A stretch of 64,000 nucleotides of DNA from Natrinema altunense (GCF_000731985.1 NZ_JNCS01000001.1:248001-312000); one strand, 5' to 3'. Shown: positions 1 through 8,665, numbered from the stretch's first letter. Numbers and translations: made by a program. Notes: a model not told the origin generated them from the sequence alone.

Positions 1-795
1 CTCGAGACCGAGGTCCTGTGACATCGAGTTGCCGGCGCGGGGAACGCCTTTCACCGTCACCGTCTCGCCGGTCACGAAGGAGGCGGCCGGGCTGGCGAGA
101 AACTGGACGACATCGGCGATCTCCTCGCCGTAGCCGATGCGGCGATCGGCCTCTTCGCGGGGCGGCATGGCCTCGCTGTCGATGCCGAGCGTGTCGGCGA
201 CGCCGGGCGTCTGGATCAGGCCGGGTGCGATGCAGTTGACGCGGATGCCGTGCTCGGCCCACTCCGTGGCGAGGGTCTCGGTCAGGCTGATGATCGCGGC
301 CTTCGACGCGCCGTAGTGGCTCTCGCCGGGCGCGGCGTGCTGGCCGTTTACGCTCGAGAGGTTGATGATGACGCCGCCCGACCCCTCGCGCATGACCTCG
401 CCGGCGAGTTGCGTACAGTGGACGGTGCTGTTGAGGTTGAGGTCGACGATGGTCTTCCAGCCGTTGGCCGAGATGTCCTCGAACGGCGCGACGAACTCGC
501 CACCGGCGTTGTTCACCAGGATGTCGACGTCGCCGAACTCGTCGACGGTGTCGTCGACGAGAGCCTGGACCTGGTCGCGCTCGCGGACGTTACACTCGAC
601 GGCGATGGCCTCGCCAGCGTCCGCGGCCTCGTTGATTCCCTCGGCGACCGGTCCCACGCGGTCCATCGACCGGGAGCAGATCGCCACGTTCGCGCCGCTC
701 GCTGCGAGCGTTTCCGCGATGGCTCGGCCGATTCCCTGACTCGCACCGGTGACGATCGCGGTCCGCCCCACCACGTCGAAGTCTGGCTCATGCAT
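1..795 (-). CDS. SDR family oxidoreductase (partial, 3' end off the window)
   Basis: NAD(P)-dependent short-chain dehydrogenase/reductase, probably cytoplasmic; substrate unknown. The N-terminal Rossmann motif GASQGIG follows about 14 residues after the ATG at 795, VNNAGG comes mid-protein, and the catalytic YGASK (Tyr-x-x-x-Lys) lies near 320. The start at 795 is chosen because it puts the nucleotide-binding motif at the usual distance; an ATG four bases inside is in another frame. 265 codons are visible without a stop, and family members are about 250-270 residues, so only the last few codons should be missing. The following gene is divergent, so no operon partner is seen on this side. Confidence 0.9.
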   Translation of the reverse strand, partial: MHEPDFDVVGRTAIVTGASQGIGRAIAETLAASGANVAICSRSMDRVGPVAEGINEAADAGEAIAVECNVRERDQVQALVDDTVDEFGDVDILVNNAGGEFVAPFEDISANGWKTIVDLNLNSTVHCTQLAGEVMREGSGGVIINLSSVNGQHAAPGESHYGASKAAIISLTETLATEWAEHGIRVNCIAPGLIQTPGVADTLGIDSEAMPPREEADRRIGYGEEIADVVQFLASPAASFVTGETVTVKGVPRAGNSMSQDLGLE

Positions 796-1050
796 CGTGC
801 TAACGGGTGTCCTAGAATCTCAAAATTCTACCGATGGTGAACAGTTGCCGTACTCGACCAGCACCACCTAGAGGCGACACTCGAGCCCGACGGATGGGAG
901 CAGCCAGCTCGAGTCGCGGGTACCCGGGCAGTGACGGCGTCGTCCGGTCCTGTCCGTGGTGTTGAGCCCAGTCCGCGGACGGTGAAAGGTCTAAGGGCAC
1001 GCCGATAGTCGATACCCCCGTCGAGTTCGGAGACGGAGTGTTCCATCACC

Positions 1051-1245
1051 ATGCACAACTACACCGTCGACGTCCCCGAGAGGGGAGAACGAGGGATTCG
1101 AATCGAATGTACCGACCACGGTGAATGGGAGGAGTTTCAGCCCGGATACCGGACGGTCGCCTTTTATTGCGAGGGCTGCGGGCTCGAGCTCGAAGTCGAT
1201 CTCCGCAATTGTTACGACTGGCGCGATTTTGGCGAACTGTGCTAA
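1051..1245 (+). CDS. small Cys-rich acidic protein, function unknown
   Basis: 64-residue protein not recognised by family. It has Cys20 and His23, then a CEGC pair (Cys40/Cys43), Cys54 and a C-terminal Cys64, a spacing that could hold a zinc ion as in the many small zinc-finger proteins of haloarchaea. It is rich in Asp/Glu, consistent with a real haloarchaeal protein. It stands alone, divergent from the SDR gene and separated from mutS by about 380 bases. No signal peptide or membrane segment is visible. Confidence 0.6.
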   Translation: MHNYTVDVPERGERGIRIECTDHGEWEEFQPGYRTVAFYCEGCGLELEVDLRNCYDWRDFGELC

Positions 1246-1624
1246 CGTCCCGTTGGTGGCTGTGGAGCGAGCCCGATCGCCGAGTCACGCCACAGGACTG
1301 AGCCGCGGTTCGCCGACGGAACCTCCCGGTTCGATTCCGCACCTCGCGAGCGCCGTCCCGAAGACCCGCGCGGCCCGAGCGGAACGACGAGTCAAGCGGA
1401 GAGGGAGCAACGGGGGCCGCTGCCGAGTCCGCTCTCGGGGCGGACGGAGCCCGCGGCCGACGCACCGAAACCGCAGGCCGACGCGGGGACAGGGCGGCCG
1501 GAGCTTCCGGCGGCAGCAGTCAGCGTTCACCGGAAACGTGGTGTGTCACTAGGTAGCTAAGGAGTCGGGAGGATATTGACTCGCACTTCGGCGAGTTCGA
1601 ACGTCCCACCGCCCTCGCATGTCG
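1246..1624. other. intergenic stretch without recognisable gene
   Basis: About 380 high-GC bases between the small Cys-rich protein and the end of mutS. Open frames here are Arg/Ser/Pro-rich translations typical of shadow frames. I see no tRNA, long palindrome or clear promoter. Confidence 0.5.
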
Positions 1625-4318
1625 TCACTCCTCGAGTCGCTCCTGGAGGTCCTGGACCGTCGAGACGAGTTCGATCGGCGGCGTCGTGTTCACGTCGAGC
1701 GACTCGAGATCCTCGAGCACGGCTTCGGTTTCGGGGTCGATCGAGCGCGTCTCGGACTCGGCCTCCGTCGGGCCGCCGTCGGTCGACGCCGTCTGAGACG
1801 GGGCCTGTCCCTGGGCCGCCGGTTGCGTCCGCATCGTTCCGCTGCCCAGATCGAACGTGGCCTGGACGGGTTCGCTCGAGCCGCCGCCCTTCGCCTCGAT
1901 GGCTTTTTCCTCGCGGAGCCGTTCCAGGACGTCCCTCGAGCGGTCGACGACGGGATCGGGAACGCCGGCGAGGTCGGCGACGTGAATCCCGTAGCTGCGA
2001 TCCGTCGGGCCGTCGCGAACGGTCCGGAGGAAGGTGACTTCGCCGTCGCGCTCGTCCGCGGCGACGTGGACGTTGGCCACGCGCGGGAGGGTGTCGGCGA
2101 GCCCGGTCAGCTCGTGGTAGTGAGTAGCAAAGAGTGTCTTGGCCTTGACCTCGTTGTGGAGGTACTCGGTCGCAGCCCAGGCGATCGAAATGCCGTCGTA
2201 GGTCGCCGTCCCGCGGCCGACCTCGTCCAAAATGACCAGCGACTCCTCGGTCGCGGTATGGAGGATGTTCGAGAGTTCGCTCATCTCGACCATAAACGTC
2301 GAGCGACCCTGTGCGAGTTCGTCCAACGCGCCGACGCGGGTGAAGATGCCATCGACCAGCCCGATCTCGGCCGCCTCCGCAGGGACGAAGCTGCCGACCT
2401 GAGCCAGAAGGACGATACAGGCGACCTGGCGCATATAGGTCGACTTCCCGGACATGTTGGGCCCGGTAACCACGAGGAAGCCGCGATCCTCGTCCAGCCG
2501 CACGTCGTTGGGAACGAACTCCGTCGTCTGCTCGACGACCGGGTGTCGACCCTGTTCGATCTCGAGCCGGTCGCCTCGATGGAGGTCGGGCTGTACCCAG
2601 CGGTTCTCGGCGGCGTGTGTCGCCAGACTCGCGAGCGCGTCGACCGTCGCCAGCGCCCGGCCGACGTCTTGCAACAGTTCGGCCTGCGCGGCGACTTCCT
2701 CGCGGAGGTCCGCGAAGAGCTCGTACTCGAGGTCACCGCGCCGGTCCTCGAGTCGGAGGATTTCGCGTTCCTTCTCCTCGAGTTCGTCGGTGGTAAAGCG
2801 CTTCGAGTTCTTCAGCGTCTTGATCTCTTCGTAGTGGTCGGGGACGCCGTCGGCGGCGGATTTGCCGACCTGAATGTAGTAGCCGTCGGTCTTGTTCCGG
2901 TCGACCGTGACGTGTGAGAGTCCGTACTGGCGCTTCTCGCGGTCGGCGAGCGTGTCGAGCCACTCCGTGATCGCCTCGTGGCGCTCGATCACCTCGTCGA
3001 GTTCGTCGTCGTACCCCCGCTGGAGGAGCTCCCCCTGCGTCACCGTCGATGGCGGGTCCTCGGCGATGGCGTCCGCGAGCGTGTCCCGGAGTTGCCGGGC
3101 GGCATCCCGATCCGGTCGGTCGACGATCTCGGAGAGCGGCGAGTCGGCCAGATCCGGGTTCGACTCGATCGAGTCGGCCAGCGCGGGCAGCACTGCCAGC
3201 GTCTCCCGGACCGCGAGGAGGTCCCGCGCGTCGGCGCTGCCGTGGGTCGCCTTCGAGGCGAGGCGAGCCAGATCGTAGGCCTCGCCGAGCGTCTCCTGGA
3301 TCTCGTCGCGGGCGAGCGCTGCCGTCGAGAGCGCGGCCACGCTCTCCTGACGGTCCTCGAGCGTCGCGATCGAGCGCCGCGGGCGCTGGAGCCACTCCTT
3401 CAACAGGCGGCCGCCGGCGCTGGTCTCGGTGTGATCGATCGTCGCGAACAGCGAGCCGTCGCGCTTGCCTTGCATCGTCTCGGTCAACTCGAGGTTGCGC
3501 TGGGTGGTCGCATCGAGCGTGACGTGGTCGTCGCCGTGGTGGGCCTGAATGCGGGTCATCGAGGCGAGGACGCCCGCACCGGTCTCCGCGACGTACGAGA
3601 GGATCGCGCCGGCCGCCGCGATGGTCGGCTCGCCGACCGAGAGCCGGTCGACGGTCTCGGTGCCGAACTGCTCGCAAACCGTGTGGGCCGCCCGCTTGGG
3701 CGCGAACGACTCGGTCTCGTGGAGGGTCAGGGTGGCTTCGATACGCTCGCGGACGGTCGTCAGCAGTTCGTCGTCGGTTCGCACGGCCGGTCCCGGCAGG
3801 ACCTCGACCGGATCGAACCGATAGAGTTCCGTCAGCGCGTCGTCGGCGTCGTCGGCGTCCGCAACGAGGAATCGGCCCGTCGTCACGTCGGCGACGGCGA
3901 GTCCGTACCCGGATTCACCGCCGCTCGAGCCACCGGTGTTCCCGCCGTCGACGACCGCCGCGAGGTACTGTGCGTCGGCGTCGCTGGTCTCGAGAAGCGT
4001 CCCGGGGGTCACGACGCGGACGATCTCCCGCGCGTGGCCGGACTCGGTCTCGTACTGGTCGGCGACGGCGACGCGATAGCCCCGCTCGACGAGGGCCTTG
4101 AGATAGGGCGTCAGGTCGTCGAGCGGCACGCCGGCCATGGGATAGGACGAGCCGTGAGAGGACTTCTGTGACACCTTGAGGTCGAGTTCCTCGCTGACGA
4201 GTTCGGCGTCCGCGCCGAAGAACTCGTAGAAGTCGCCACACTGCATCGCCAGTAAATCGGCGTCGGTGCCCTCTTTGAGGGAGAAAAACTCTCCGACGAT
4301 CCCCGTCGCCTCGGTCAT
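1625..4318 (-). CDS. mutS: DNA mismatch repair protein MutS
   Basis: ATPase that recognises mismatches and small loops in DNA. The N-terminal domain carries the Phe-x-Glu mismatch-contact motif in CGDFYEFF. The C-terminal ABC-type ATPase has Walker A (GPNMSGKST, about residue 617), a Walker B-type LDEVGRGT and a FATHYHEL segment. At about 897 residues it is full length for MutS1. The start at 4318 (MTEATG) is preferred because the family begins just before the EFFSLKEG region; an in-frame ATG at 4339 would add seven residues. A low-complexity linker precedes the last 40 residues, as in other haloarchaeal MutS. No mutL is adjacent. Confidence 0.95.
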   Translation of the reverse strand: MTEATGIVGEFFSLKEGTDADLLAMQCGDFYEFFGADAELVSEELDLKVSQKSSHGSSYPMAGVPLDDLTPYLKALVERGYRVAVADQYETESGHAREIVRVVTPGTLLETSDADAQYLAAVVDGGNTGGSSGGESGYGLAVADVTTGRFLVADADDADDALTELYRFDPVEVLPGPAVRTDDELLTTVRERIEATLTLHETESFAPKRAAHTVCEQFGTETVDRLSVGEPTIAAAGAILSYVAETGAGVLASMTRIQAHHGDDHVTLDATTQRNLELTETMQGKRDGSLFATIDHTETSAGGRLLKEWLQRPRRSIATLEDRQESVAALSTAALARDEIQETLGEAYDLARLASKATHGSADARDLLAVRETLAVLPALADSIESNPDLADSPLSEIVDRPDRDAARQLRDTLADAIAEDPPSTVTQGELLQRGYDDELDEVIERHEAITEWLDTLADREKRQYGLSHVTVDRNKTDGYYIQVGKSAADGVPDHYEEIKTLKNSKRFTTDELEEKEREILRLEDRRGDLEYELFADLREEVAAQAELLQDVGRALATVDALASLATHAAENRWVQPDLHRGDRLEIEQGRHPVVEQTTEFVPNDVRLDEDRGFLVVTGPNMSGKSTYMRQVACIVLLAQVGSFVPAEAAEIGLVDGIFTRVGALDELAQGRSTFMVEMSELSNILHTATEESLVILDEVGRGTATYDGISIAWAATEYLHNEVKAKTLFATHYHELTGLADTLPRVANVHVAADERDGEVTFLRTVRDGPTDRSYGIHVADLAGVPDPVVDRSRDVLERLREEKAIEAKGGGSSEPVQATFDLGSGTMRTQPAAQGQAPSQTASTDGGPTEAESETRSIDPETEAVLEDLESLDVNTTPPIELVSTVQDLQERLEE

Positions 4319-4596
4319 ACTCGGTGACTGTCGTTCCACCGCAAAAACCCTGCGGGATCCGCGGTGAAAGCGGTCGGGCGGCGACGGGAACGGGGGCGGA
4401 CGCCGATCCGTTACGAGACCACGATTACTCTGTTGGTCGCGTCAAAAACGGCTTCGAAGAACGGTGTCGACTACTCTCTGAGGCCGCTGATGAAGGTATT
4501 CGCTCGAGTCCGGACAGCGGACAGCACTCCCGGTCCCTTATGCCCTCGCTCCGGTTCGAGCTCGCGGTCGGTCTTCGGTGAGCGGCCCATGGTTAT

Positions 4597-5052
4597 CTAT
4601 CCCTTTCTTCTCGCCACCGATAAAACTGCGGCAATCCCGAGGACGAGGAGCGTCGTGAACAGCGTCGGATAGAGGAACTCGTCCGGACTCCCGTCCAGCG
4701 TTAAAACGGCCGAGAGCAGGAGGCAAAGTACGCCCGCGACCAACGAGAAAAGCGTCGTGTGTAACCCGACGACGTTCGTCTGATTCGTCTCCCGCATCGA
4801 TTCGGTCCACTCGTCGTATTCGTTCAGTTGAAAACGGAGCCACTCACGCTCCGTGTATCCGCCCGCAACAACGTCTTTCCGGTGGTCACTACTCACGCCG
4901 AAACTCGGATCTGACACGGAATACGTCCAGATACCGGCCACGATCGAAGCGAGCAAAAACACGACGCCACTGGTCGCTAATCTGAACGGCCACGTTCCGA
5001 TCTCCTCGGTCGTTATCGAGTCACCGCTGATCTGAATCGCAGAGATAACGAG
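4597..5052 (-). pseudogene. 3' fragment of interrupted membrane-protein gene
   Basis: C-terminal 151 codons of a gene split by the element at 5053-5565. Open reading continues upstream from the GTG at 4962 to the element border at 5052 (LVISAIQISGDS...). The encoded part completes one membrane helix, has a second near VVFLLASIVAGIW, then an acidic soluble stretch and two helices near the C-terminus ending in ARRKG. Joined in frame to the fragment at 5566-5832 it gives a continuous 240-residue protein with a normal helix (AVLFIG+LVISAIQI) across the joint. No start codon or promoter is obvious, so it is probably not expressed. A shorter GTG-started product cannot be excluded. Confidence 0.75.
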
Positions 5053-5061
5053 GCCGTTGAC

Positions 5062-5086
5062 ATCCTCCTCCGGGTAAACGCGGAGG
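5062..5086. repeat. subterminal palindrome (right end of element)
   Basis: Seven-base perfect stem TCCTCCG/CGGAGGA with an eight-base loop next to the GATGTCAA-type end. In IS200/IS605 elements such hairpins are the TnpA recognition structures. Confidence 0.65.
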
Positions 5087-5530
5087 AATCCCGAGCGGTA
5101 GGAGTTTCAGGTTCGCAGTCCAGTCACCGGACTCCCAGTTCTTTCGGGCACGGGTAGTCCTACACATCGAACTGGTGGACTGCTGGCGGTGCCAAACCGC
5201 CGTTACCCCTCTCCTCGACCGTGTGTGGTGTCCCGGTGTTGTTTTTGCCAGCGGGACGCCGGCAGGTGTCAGCAGAGTCGGGGGTATCGTGGTGCTCGCT
5301 TTGAACAGTCAGCACAGACACACTCTTCTGGAATGTGCGTTCACCGACTGCCGTTCCGGATATTGCCTCGTTTCGTGGGCGGACAGGCCGCCTCCGAAGG
5401 ACGGTTCGGAATCCGATCCGTTCCGACCGATTCCTCCTCTACAGTCGGTCGCCTGCCACTTAACCAGCACCATGGGAAACTCGGGGTGGCGTTTGAACGG
5501 TGAGTTGTTACGACAAGTGACGGCTCGTAT

Positions 5531-5550
5531 CCACGCCGTGAACGGCGTGG
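5531..5550. repeat. subterminal palindrome (left end of element)
   Basis: Eight-base perfect stem CCACGCCG/CGGCGTGG with a TGAA loop, 15 bases inside the left border of the element. Matches the position expected for a left-end recognition hairpin. Confidence 0.65.
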
Positions 5551-5565
5551 TATTGCGCCTGTTCA

Positions 5566-5832
5566 GCCTATAAAGAGAACCGCAGTTCGGACCGTCCGCA
5601 TAGTCTTACCATCGATGTCACCCAGCAGCGATATCTGTTCCTCGAGTACCTCACGGGACTCTTTTCGAACTATCTCGAGCGCTTCGATATCGACTTTCTC
5701 GGCCGGGGTTTGCCGTTCGTTCGGTTCAGAACCGTTGGAACTCGCTGTCGATCCAGAACCGTCGATGGAGCGACTATCGTTGCCAGATTCGGACTTCGAT
5801 TTCGAATCGGAGTCCGATTCGTTCTGGCCCAT
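5566..5832 (-). pseudogene. 5' fragment of interrupted membrane-protein gene
   Basis: First 89 codons of the interrupted gene. The protein begins with a Ser/Asp/Glu-rich disordered tail (about 50 residues), has an amphipathic region (VDIEALEIVRKE) and enters a membrane helix (RTVRTAVLFIG) that is cut by the element; a TGA at 5563-5565 belongs to the insert. The helix is completed by the first residues of the 3' fragment. The combined 240-residue architecture is a disordered acidic N-terminus, two helices, a soluble loop and two more helices. Function unknown. Confidence 0.75.
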
Positions 5833-5927
5833 TAGTCATCCGAACGACAGGACAGGTACTATAAAGATGTTCTTACTTTCGTCCGGACGTGGACTAATCG
5901 TCCGAATTCCGACCGCGATGTCCGAAT

Positions 5928-6158
5928 TCAGTATACCACCCCACCAAGCGGCACGTCCTCGTCGGGCGAGACCAACACGGGATACCCCTCCTCGCTGGGA
6001 ACCCCGACAGTCAGCGCCTCCGATTCGAACCCCGCGATCCGCACGGAGCCGAGGTCGATCCACAGTTTGGTCATCTTCGGCTTCTCGGCCTCGGGGAACG
6101 GTTCGGCCTCGAGTATTTCGCCCACCTCGATCTCGACGTCGAACGGGCTCTCGACCAT
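5928..6158 (-). CDS. CsaA-like tRNA-binding-domain protein, internally shortened
   Basis: The first half (SPFDVEIEVGEILEAEPFPEAEKP...LWIDLG) and last half (SVRIAGFESEALTVGVP...VPLGG) match the two ends of the CsaA/tRNA-binding OB-fold family. The middle of the fold expected from the family, about 30 residues carrying the SSAQ-type strand and the CATNL-type strand before the RIAGF motif, is absent: IDLG runs straight into SVRIAGF. The frame is kept, so a 76-residue product (83 from the upstream ATG at 6179) could be made, but it lacks part of the barrel and is probably non-functional. The start at 6158 (MVESPF) is preferred by homology. It sits between two other rearranged sites. Confidence 0.65.
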   Translation of the reverse strand: MVESPFDVEIEVGEILEAEPFPEAEKPKMTKLWIDLGSVRIAGFESEALTVGVPSEEGYPVLVSPDEDVPLGGVVY

Positions 6159-6188
6159 GCCACGCGGTCCCGTCGCCACCGAAAACTA

Positions 6189-6268
6189 TAGTAGCAACTG
6201 AAACGATTTACACACTGATCGCAACGCCGTCGTGCGATCAGGTGCACAATGACTTTCAGTTGCTACTA
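6189..6268. repeat. 80-bp palindromic repeat (MITE-like)
   Basis: Perfect 15-base terminal inverted repeat TAGTAGCAACTGAAA / TTTCAGTTGCTACTA, with a second perfect nine-base pair of arms inside (CTGATCGCA / TGCGATCAG) around a GC-rich loop. The whole unit can fold as one long hairpin. It lies just upstream of the CsaA-like gene and next to the end of the gene at 6289. No second copy is seen in the window. It looks like a small mobile palindromic repeat; I recall similar units in Natrialbales genomes but cannot confirm that here. Confidence 0.7.
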
Positions 6269-6288
6269 GAGGTGTCGATCCGCGGCCG

Positions 6289-6534
6289 TCAGCCGCCGTG
6301 CGTTCGGTACCAGACGCGGGCACCGATCGGCGACTCGTCGGCCGCGAGATCGAGTCGCCGGAGGACGAGGTCCCGGATCGCGACCGTCACGACGAGTTCG
6401 ACCGACTCGCCGTCCGCGGTCGTCACCGCGAAGACGGCGTGGCCGTCCCGTTGGTCGACGGCGTCGATCGTCCCGACGGACCACTGCTCGAGGTCGTGGG
6501 TTGGTTTCCGCGCGTGGATCCTGTCGTGGGCCAT
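6289..6534 (-). CDS. small conserved-type haloarchaeal protein, unknown function
   Basis: 81 residues, soluble, composed of alternating beta-like stretches (WSVGTIDAVDQ, AVFAVTTADGESVELVVTVAI), followed by a Leu/Arg/Asp-rich segment and a GARVWYRTHGG end. The pattern suggests a small beta-barrel or sandwich. It resembles short domain-of-unknown-function proteins often seen in haloarchaea, but I cannot assign a family. It lies 78 bases downstream of the ABC permease gene on the same strand and could be cotranscribed with it. Confidence 0.6.
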   Translation of the reverse strand: MAHDRIHARKPTHDLEQWSVGTIDAVDQRDGHAVFAVTTADGESVELVVTVAIRDLVLRRLDLAADESPIGARVWYRTHGG

Positions 6535-6612
6535 ACGAGACCGAACGAGGCCCGAACGGGAGAGCGTGGCGGGTCCGTGGTTCCGGGGCGATCGTCGACG
6601 ACGGGGAACGGG

Positions 6613-7431
6613 TCAGTAGTCACCGAGGACGCCGAGCCGGCGCGCCCGGCGAGTGGCATACTGGAAGACCGCATAGCCGAGCACGACGTAGCCGACGGCG
6701 ACCCCGACGAGGACCGCGAGATCGGCCGCCGGGAACTCCCAGAGGCGGACATTATCGATCATCGTCCGCTGGAGGAGCGCGCTGCCCTGGGCGAGCGGGA
6801 AGAACCGCAGCCAGCCGAGGCCGAACGCGGGCGCGGAGATCAGCACGATAAAGCCGAACTGGAGCAGGTTGAGCCAGTTGCCGACCCGCTTGTAGAGGAC
6901 GGTTACGCCGCCGGCGGCCAGTCCGAGGCCGAGTACCGAGACGATACTGAGCGTCGCGACGACGACGATCGTGACGACGTTCAACTCGAGGCTCCGTCCG
7001 GTGATGAGCAGCATTACCGCGAGCAGCACCGACGAGGTGACGAACGAGCGGACGATCTTGGCGAGACCCTTCAACAGCGCGACGGGGGCGAAGCCGAAGG
7101 GCGACATCACGTGGCGCTCGAGGGTTCCCCACTGGACCTCGCTCCCGATGTCGTTCGCGATCGAGGAGTACGCCCCGACCGAGAGCGACCACAGGAAATA
7201 GCCGACGATAATTCCCTCGATGGAGTCGGTCAGCGCCTGCCCGGCGATCGCCCGGCCGCCGTAGAACAGCAGCCCGAAGAAAAACACCGAGGCGATGAGC
7301 CCGCCGATGGCGTTCGCGGGATAGCGAACGAAAATCAGGTACTCGCGGTAGAGGACGGCCCGCGCGAGGTGCCGGTAGCCGGCCGGTCGCGGTGCTTCGG
7401 TCGCGTCCGGCCGACCCGCGTCCGCGGTCAT
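6613..7431 (-). CDS. ABC-2 type transporter permease
   Basis: Membrane half of an ABC-2 exporter, 272 residues, with about six hydrophobic helices (for instance LIASVFFFGLLFYGG, SVLLAVMLLITG, IVVVATLSIVSVLGLGLAAGG, and a C-terminal VLVGVAVGYVVLGYAVF). The ATG at 7431 overlaps the stop of the ATP-binding gene (ATGA), so the two are translationally coupled and form one transporter. Substrate unknown; the family includes drug, polysaccharide and sodium exporters. The N-terminus is a short hydrophilic tail. Confidence 0.85.
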   Translation of the reverse strand: MTADAGRPDATEAPRPAGYRHLARAVLYREYLIFVRYPANAIGGLIASVFFFGLLFYGGRAIAGQALTDSIEGIIVGYFLWSLSVGAYSSIANDIGSEVQWGTLERHVMSPFGFAPVALLKGLAKIVRSFVTSSVLLAVMLLITGRSLELNVVTIVVVATLSIVSVLGLGLAAGGVTVLYKRVGNWLNLLQFGFIVLISAPAFGLGWLRFFPLAQGSALLQRTMIDNVRLWEFPAADLAVLVGVAVGYVVLGYAVFQYATRRARRLGVLGDY

Positions 7432-8540
7432 CGGTCACCCCGGTCACCGCTCGTCAGTTCGACGAAGACGTCCTCGAGGTCGGGCTCGACCGTCCGGACG
7501 CGCTCGAGCGTCACGCCGGCGTCGCGGAGCGTCGCCAGCAGCTCGTAGAGGCCGTCGCTGTCGGTCACGACCTCGATCCGGTGGCCGGCGTCGCGTCGCT
7601 CGGCCTTGATCGCATCGAAACGCCATCGCAGCCGCGAGACGAGCGCGGCGTCGATGTCGGCGCTCGTGATCCGAACGCAGTGGCGGTCCGTGTCGGAAAG
7701 CAAGGCGTCGACGGTGTCGTCCGCGATGATCTCCCCGTCGGACATGATGAGGACGCGGTCACAAACCGTCTCGACGACGTCCATGTCGTGGCTGCTGAGG
7801 ACGACCGTGAGGTTCTCCTCTTCGGCGAGGCGTCGCAGTTCCCGCTGGAGCGTCCGGGAACTCTCGATATCCAACCCGAGCGTGGGTTCGTCGAGGAAGA
7901 CGACCTCGGCACCCCCGGCGAGGACGCTCGCCAGCGACACCTTCTGTTTCATCCCCCGGGAGAGATCGCGGACCGGAACGTCCGCCTTCGCCTCGAGATC
8001 GAGCTGGGCCAGCAGCCGGTCGTGGCGGTCGCGGACCGAGTTCGGGTCGACGCCGCTGATCGTGGCGAAGTACCGCAGGTTCTCCCGGACGGTCAGCCGC
8101 CAGTAGTCGTTGCGCGCCCCCTCGAGCATCGCGTCGACGGCGCTGTAAGCCGCCCGCGGTCGCTCCCGGAGGTCGATGCCGCGGATCCGGACGCTGCCCG
8201 CGTCCGGCAGGACCGTCCCGAGGATCGACTTGATAAGCGTCGTCTTGCCGGCACCGTTCGGCCCCAGCAGGCCCACGATCGAGCCGGTCCCGATATCGAA
8301 ACCGACGTCGTCGACCGCGGTGACTGCCGTCTCGCCGTCGCCGAACCGCTTTGACAGCCCGGTGACGGAGACGGCGACGTCGCGGTCATCCGTCGCCGAC
8401 GGCTCGACGCTGTCCGGGCGCGTCTCGACCTCCCGATCGGCCCCCACCGCGTCGTCGCCGGGAGCCGCGCCGGCTTCCTCACCGAACGTGGCCGCGGCAT
8501 CCGTTCCGTTCGTCGTCCCGCTGTTTTCTCGCGGCGTCAC
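7428..8540 (-). CDS. ABC transporter ATP-binding protein
   Basis: ATPase partner of the adjacent ABC-2 permease. Walker A GPNGAGKTT at about residues 93-101, signature LSRGMKQKVSLA, Walker B VVFLDEPTLGLD and a following switch His (SSHD). The C-terminal 100 residues carry an accessory domain as in ABC-2 ATPases. The first 50 or so residues are acidic and disordered (Asp/Glu/Ala/Gly), so the true start could be internal, but a TATA-like stretch (GTTTTTGTAG near 8570) fits leaderless initiation at 8540. 370 residues in all. Confidence 0.9.
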   Translation of the reverse strand: MTPRENSGTTNGTDAAATFGEEAGAAPGDDAVGADREVETRPDSVEPSATDDRDVAVSVTGLSKRFGDGETAVTAVDDVGFDIGTGSIVGLLGPNGAGKTTLIKSILGTVLPDAGSVRIRGIDLRERPRAAYSAVDAMLEGARNDYWRLTVRENLRYFATISGVDPNSVRDRHDRLLAQLDLEAKADVPVRDLSRGMKQKVSLASVLAGGAEVVFLDEPTLGLDIESSRTLQRELRRLAEEENLTVVLSSHDMDVVETVCDRVLIMSDGEIIADDTVDALLSDTDRHCVRITSADIDAALVSRLRWRFDAIKAERRDAGHRIEVVTDSDGLYELLATLRDAGVTLERVRTVEPDLEDVFVELTSGDRGDR

Positions 8541-8624
8541 AGTGCTGTTTTAAGTCGCCGAGCTACAAAAACGCGCGGCCGCTCCCGTGTTCGGGCTCGA
8601 GAGGAGTTCCTGCGTCCGTAGTCC

Positions 8625-8637
8625 GGGATATATTACG
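8625..8637 (+). promoter_or_regulatory. TATA-box promoter of the Usp-type gene
   Basis: GATATATTA at 8627-8635, about 35 bases before the ATG at 8666, in otherwise GC-rich DNA. Spacing predicts a very short leader. Confidence 0.5.
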
Positions 8638-8665
8638 CTGCCCGTGGGAGGACGACTCGTCAGCC

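Larger units (their letters stand above)
5053..5565 (-). mobile_element. IS200/IS605-like non-autonomous element (PATE/MITE-like), about 513 bp
   Basis: The insert has a short palindrome near each end: TCCTCCG/CGGAGGA (about 5064-5085) and CCACGCCG-TGAA-CGGCGTGG (5531-5550). On the minus strand its right side reads GGAGGAGGATGTCAA, which resembles the terminus downstream of haloarchaeal IS1341/tnpB elements. No transposase is encoded. It splits one coding region, and removing 5053-5565 restores the frame exactly, which fixes the borders to within a shared GGC triplet. Absence of a clear target duplication fits IS200/IS605 chemistry. Palindrome-associated elements (PATEs) of this kind are described in Haloquadratum; assignment here rests on structure and recall, not a database match. 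Confidence 0.7.

Noticed and set aside
2978-4171. Long open frame antisense to mutS
   Set aside because: Low-complexity Arg/Gly/Val translation without homology-like motifs; mutS is intact on the other strand.
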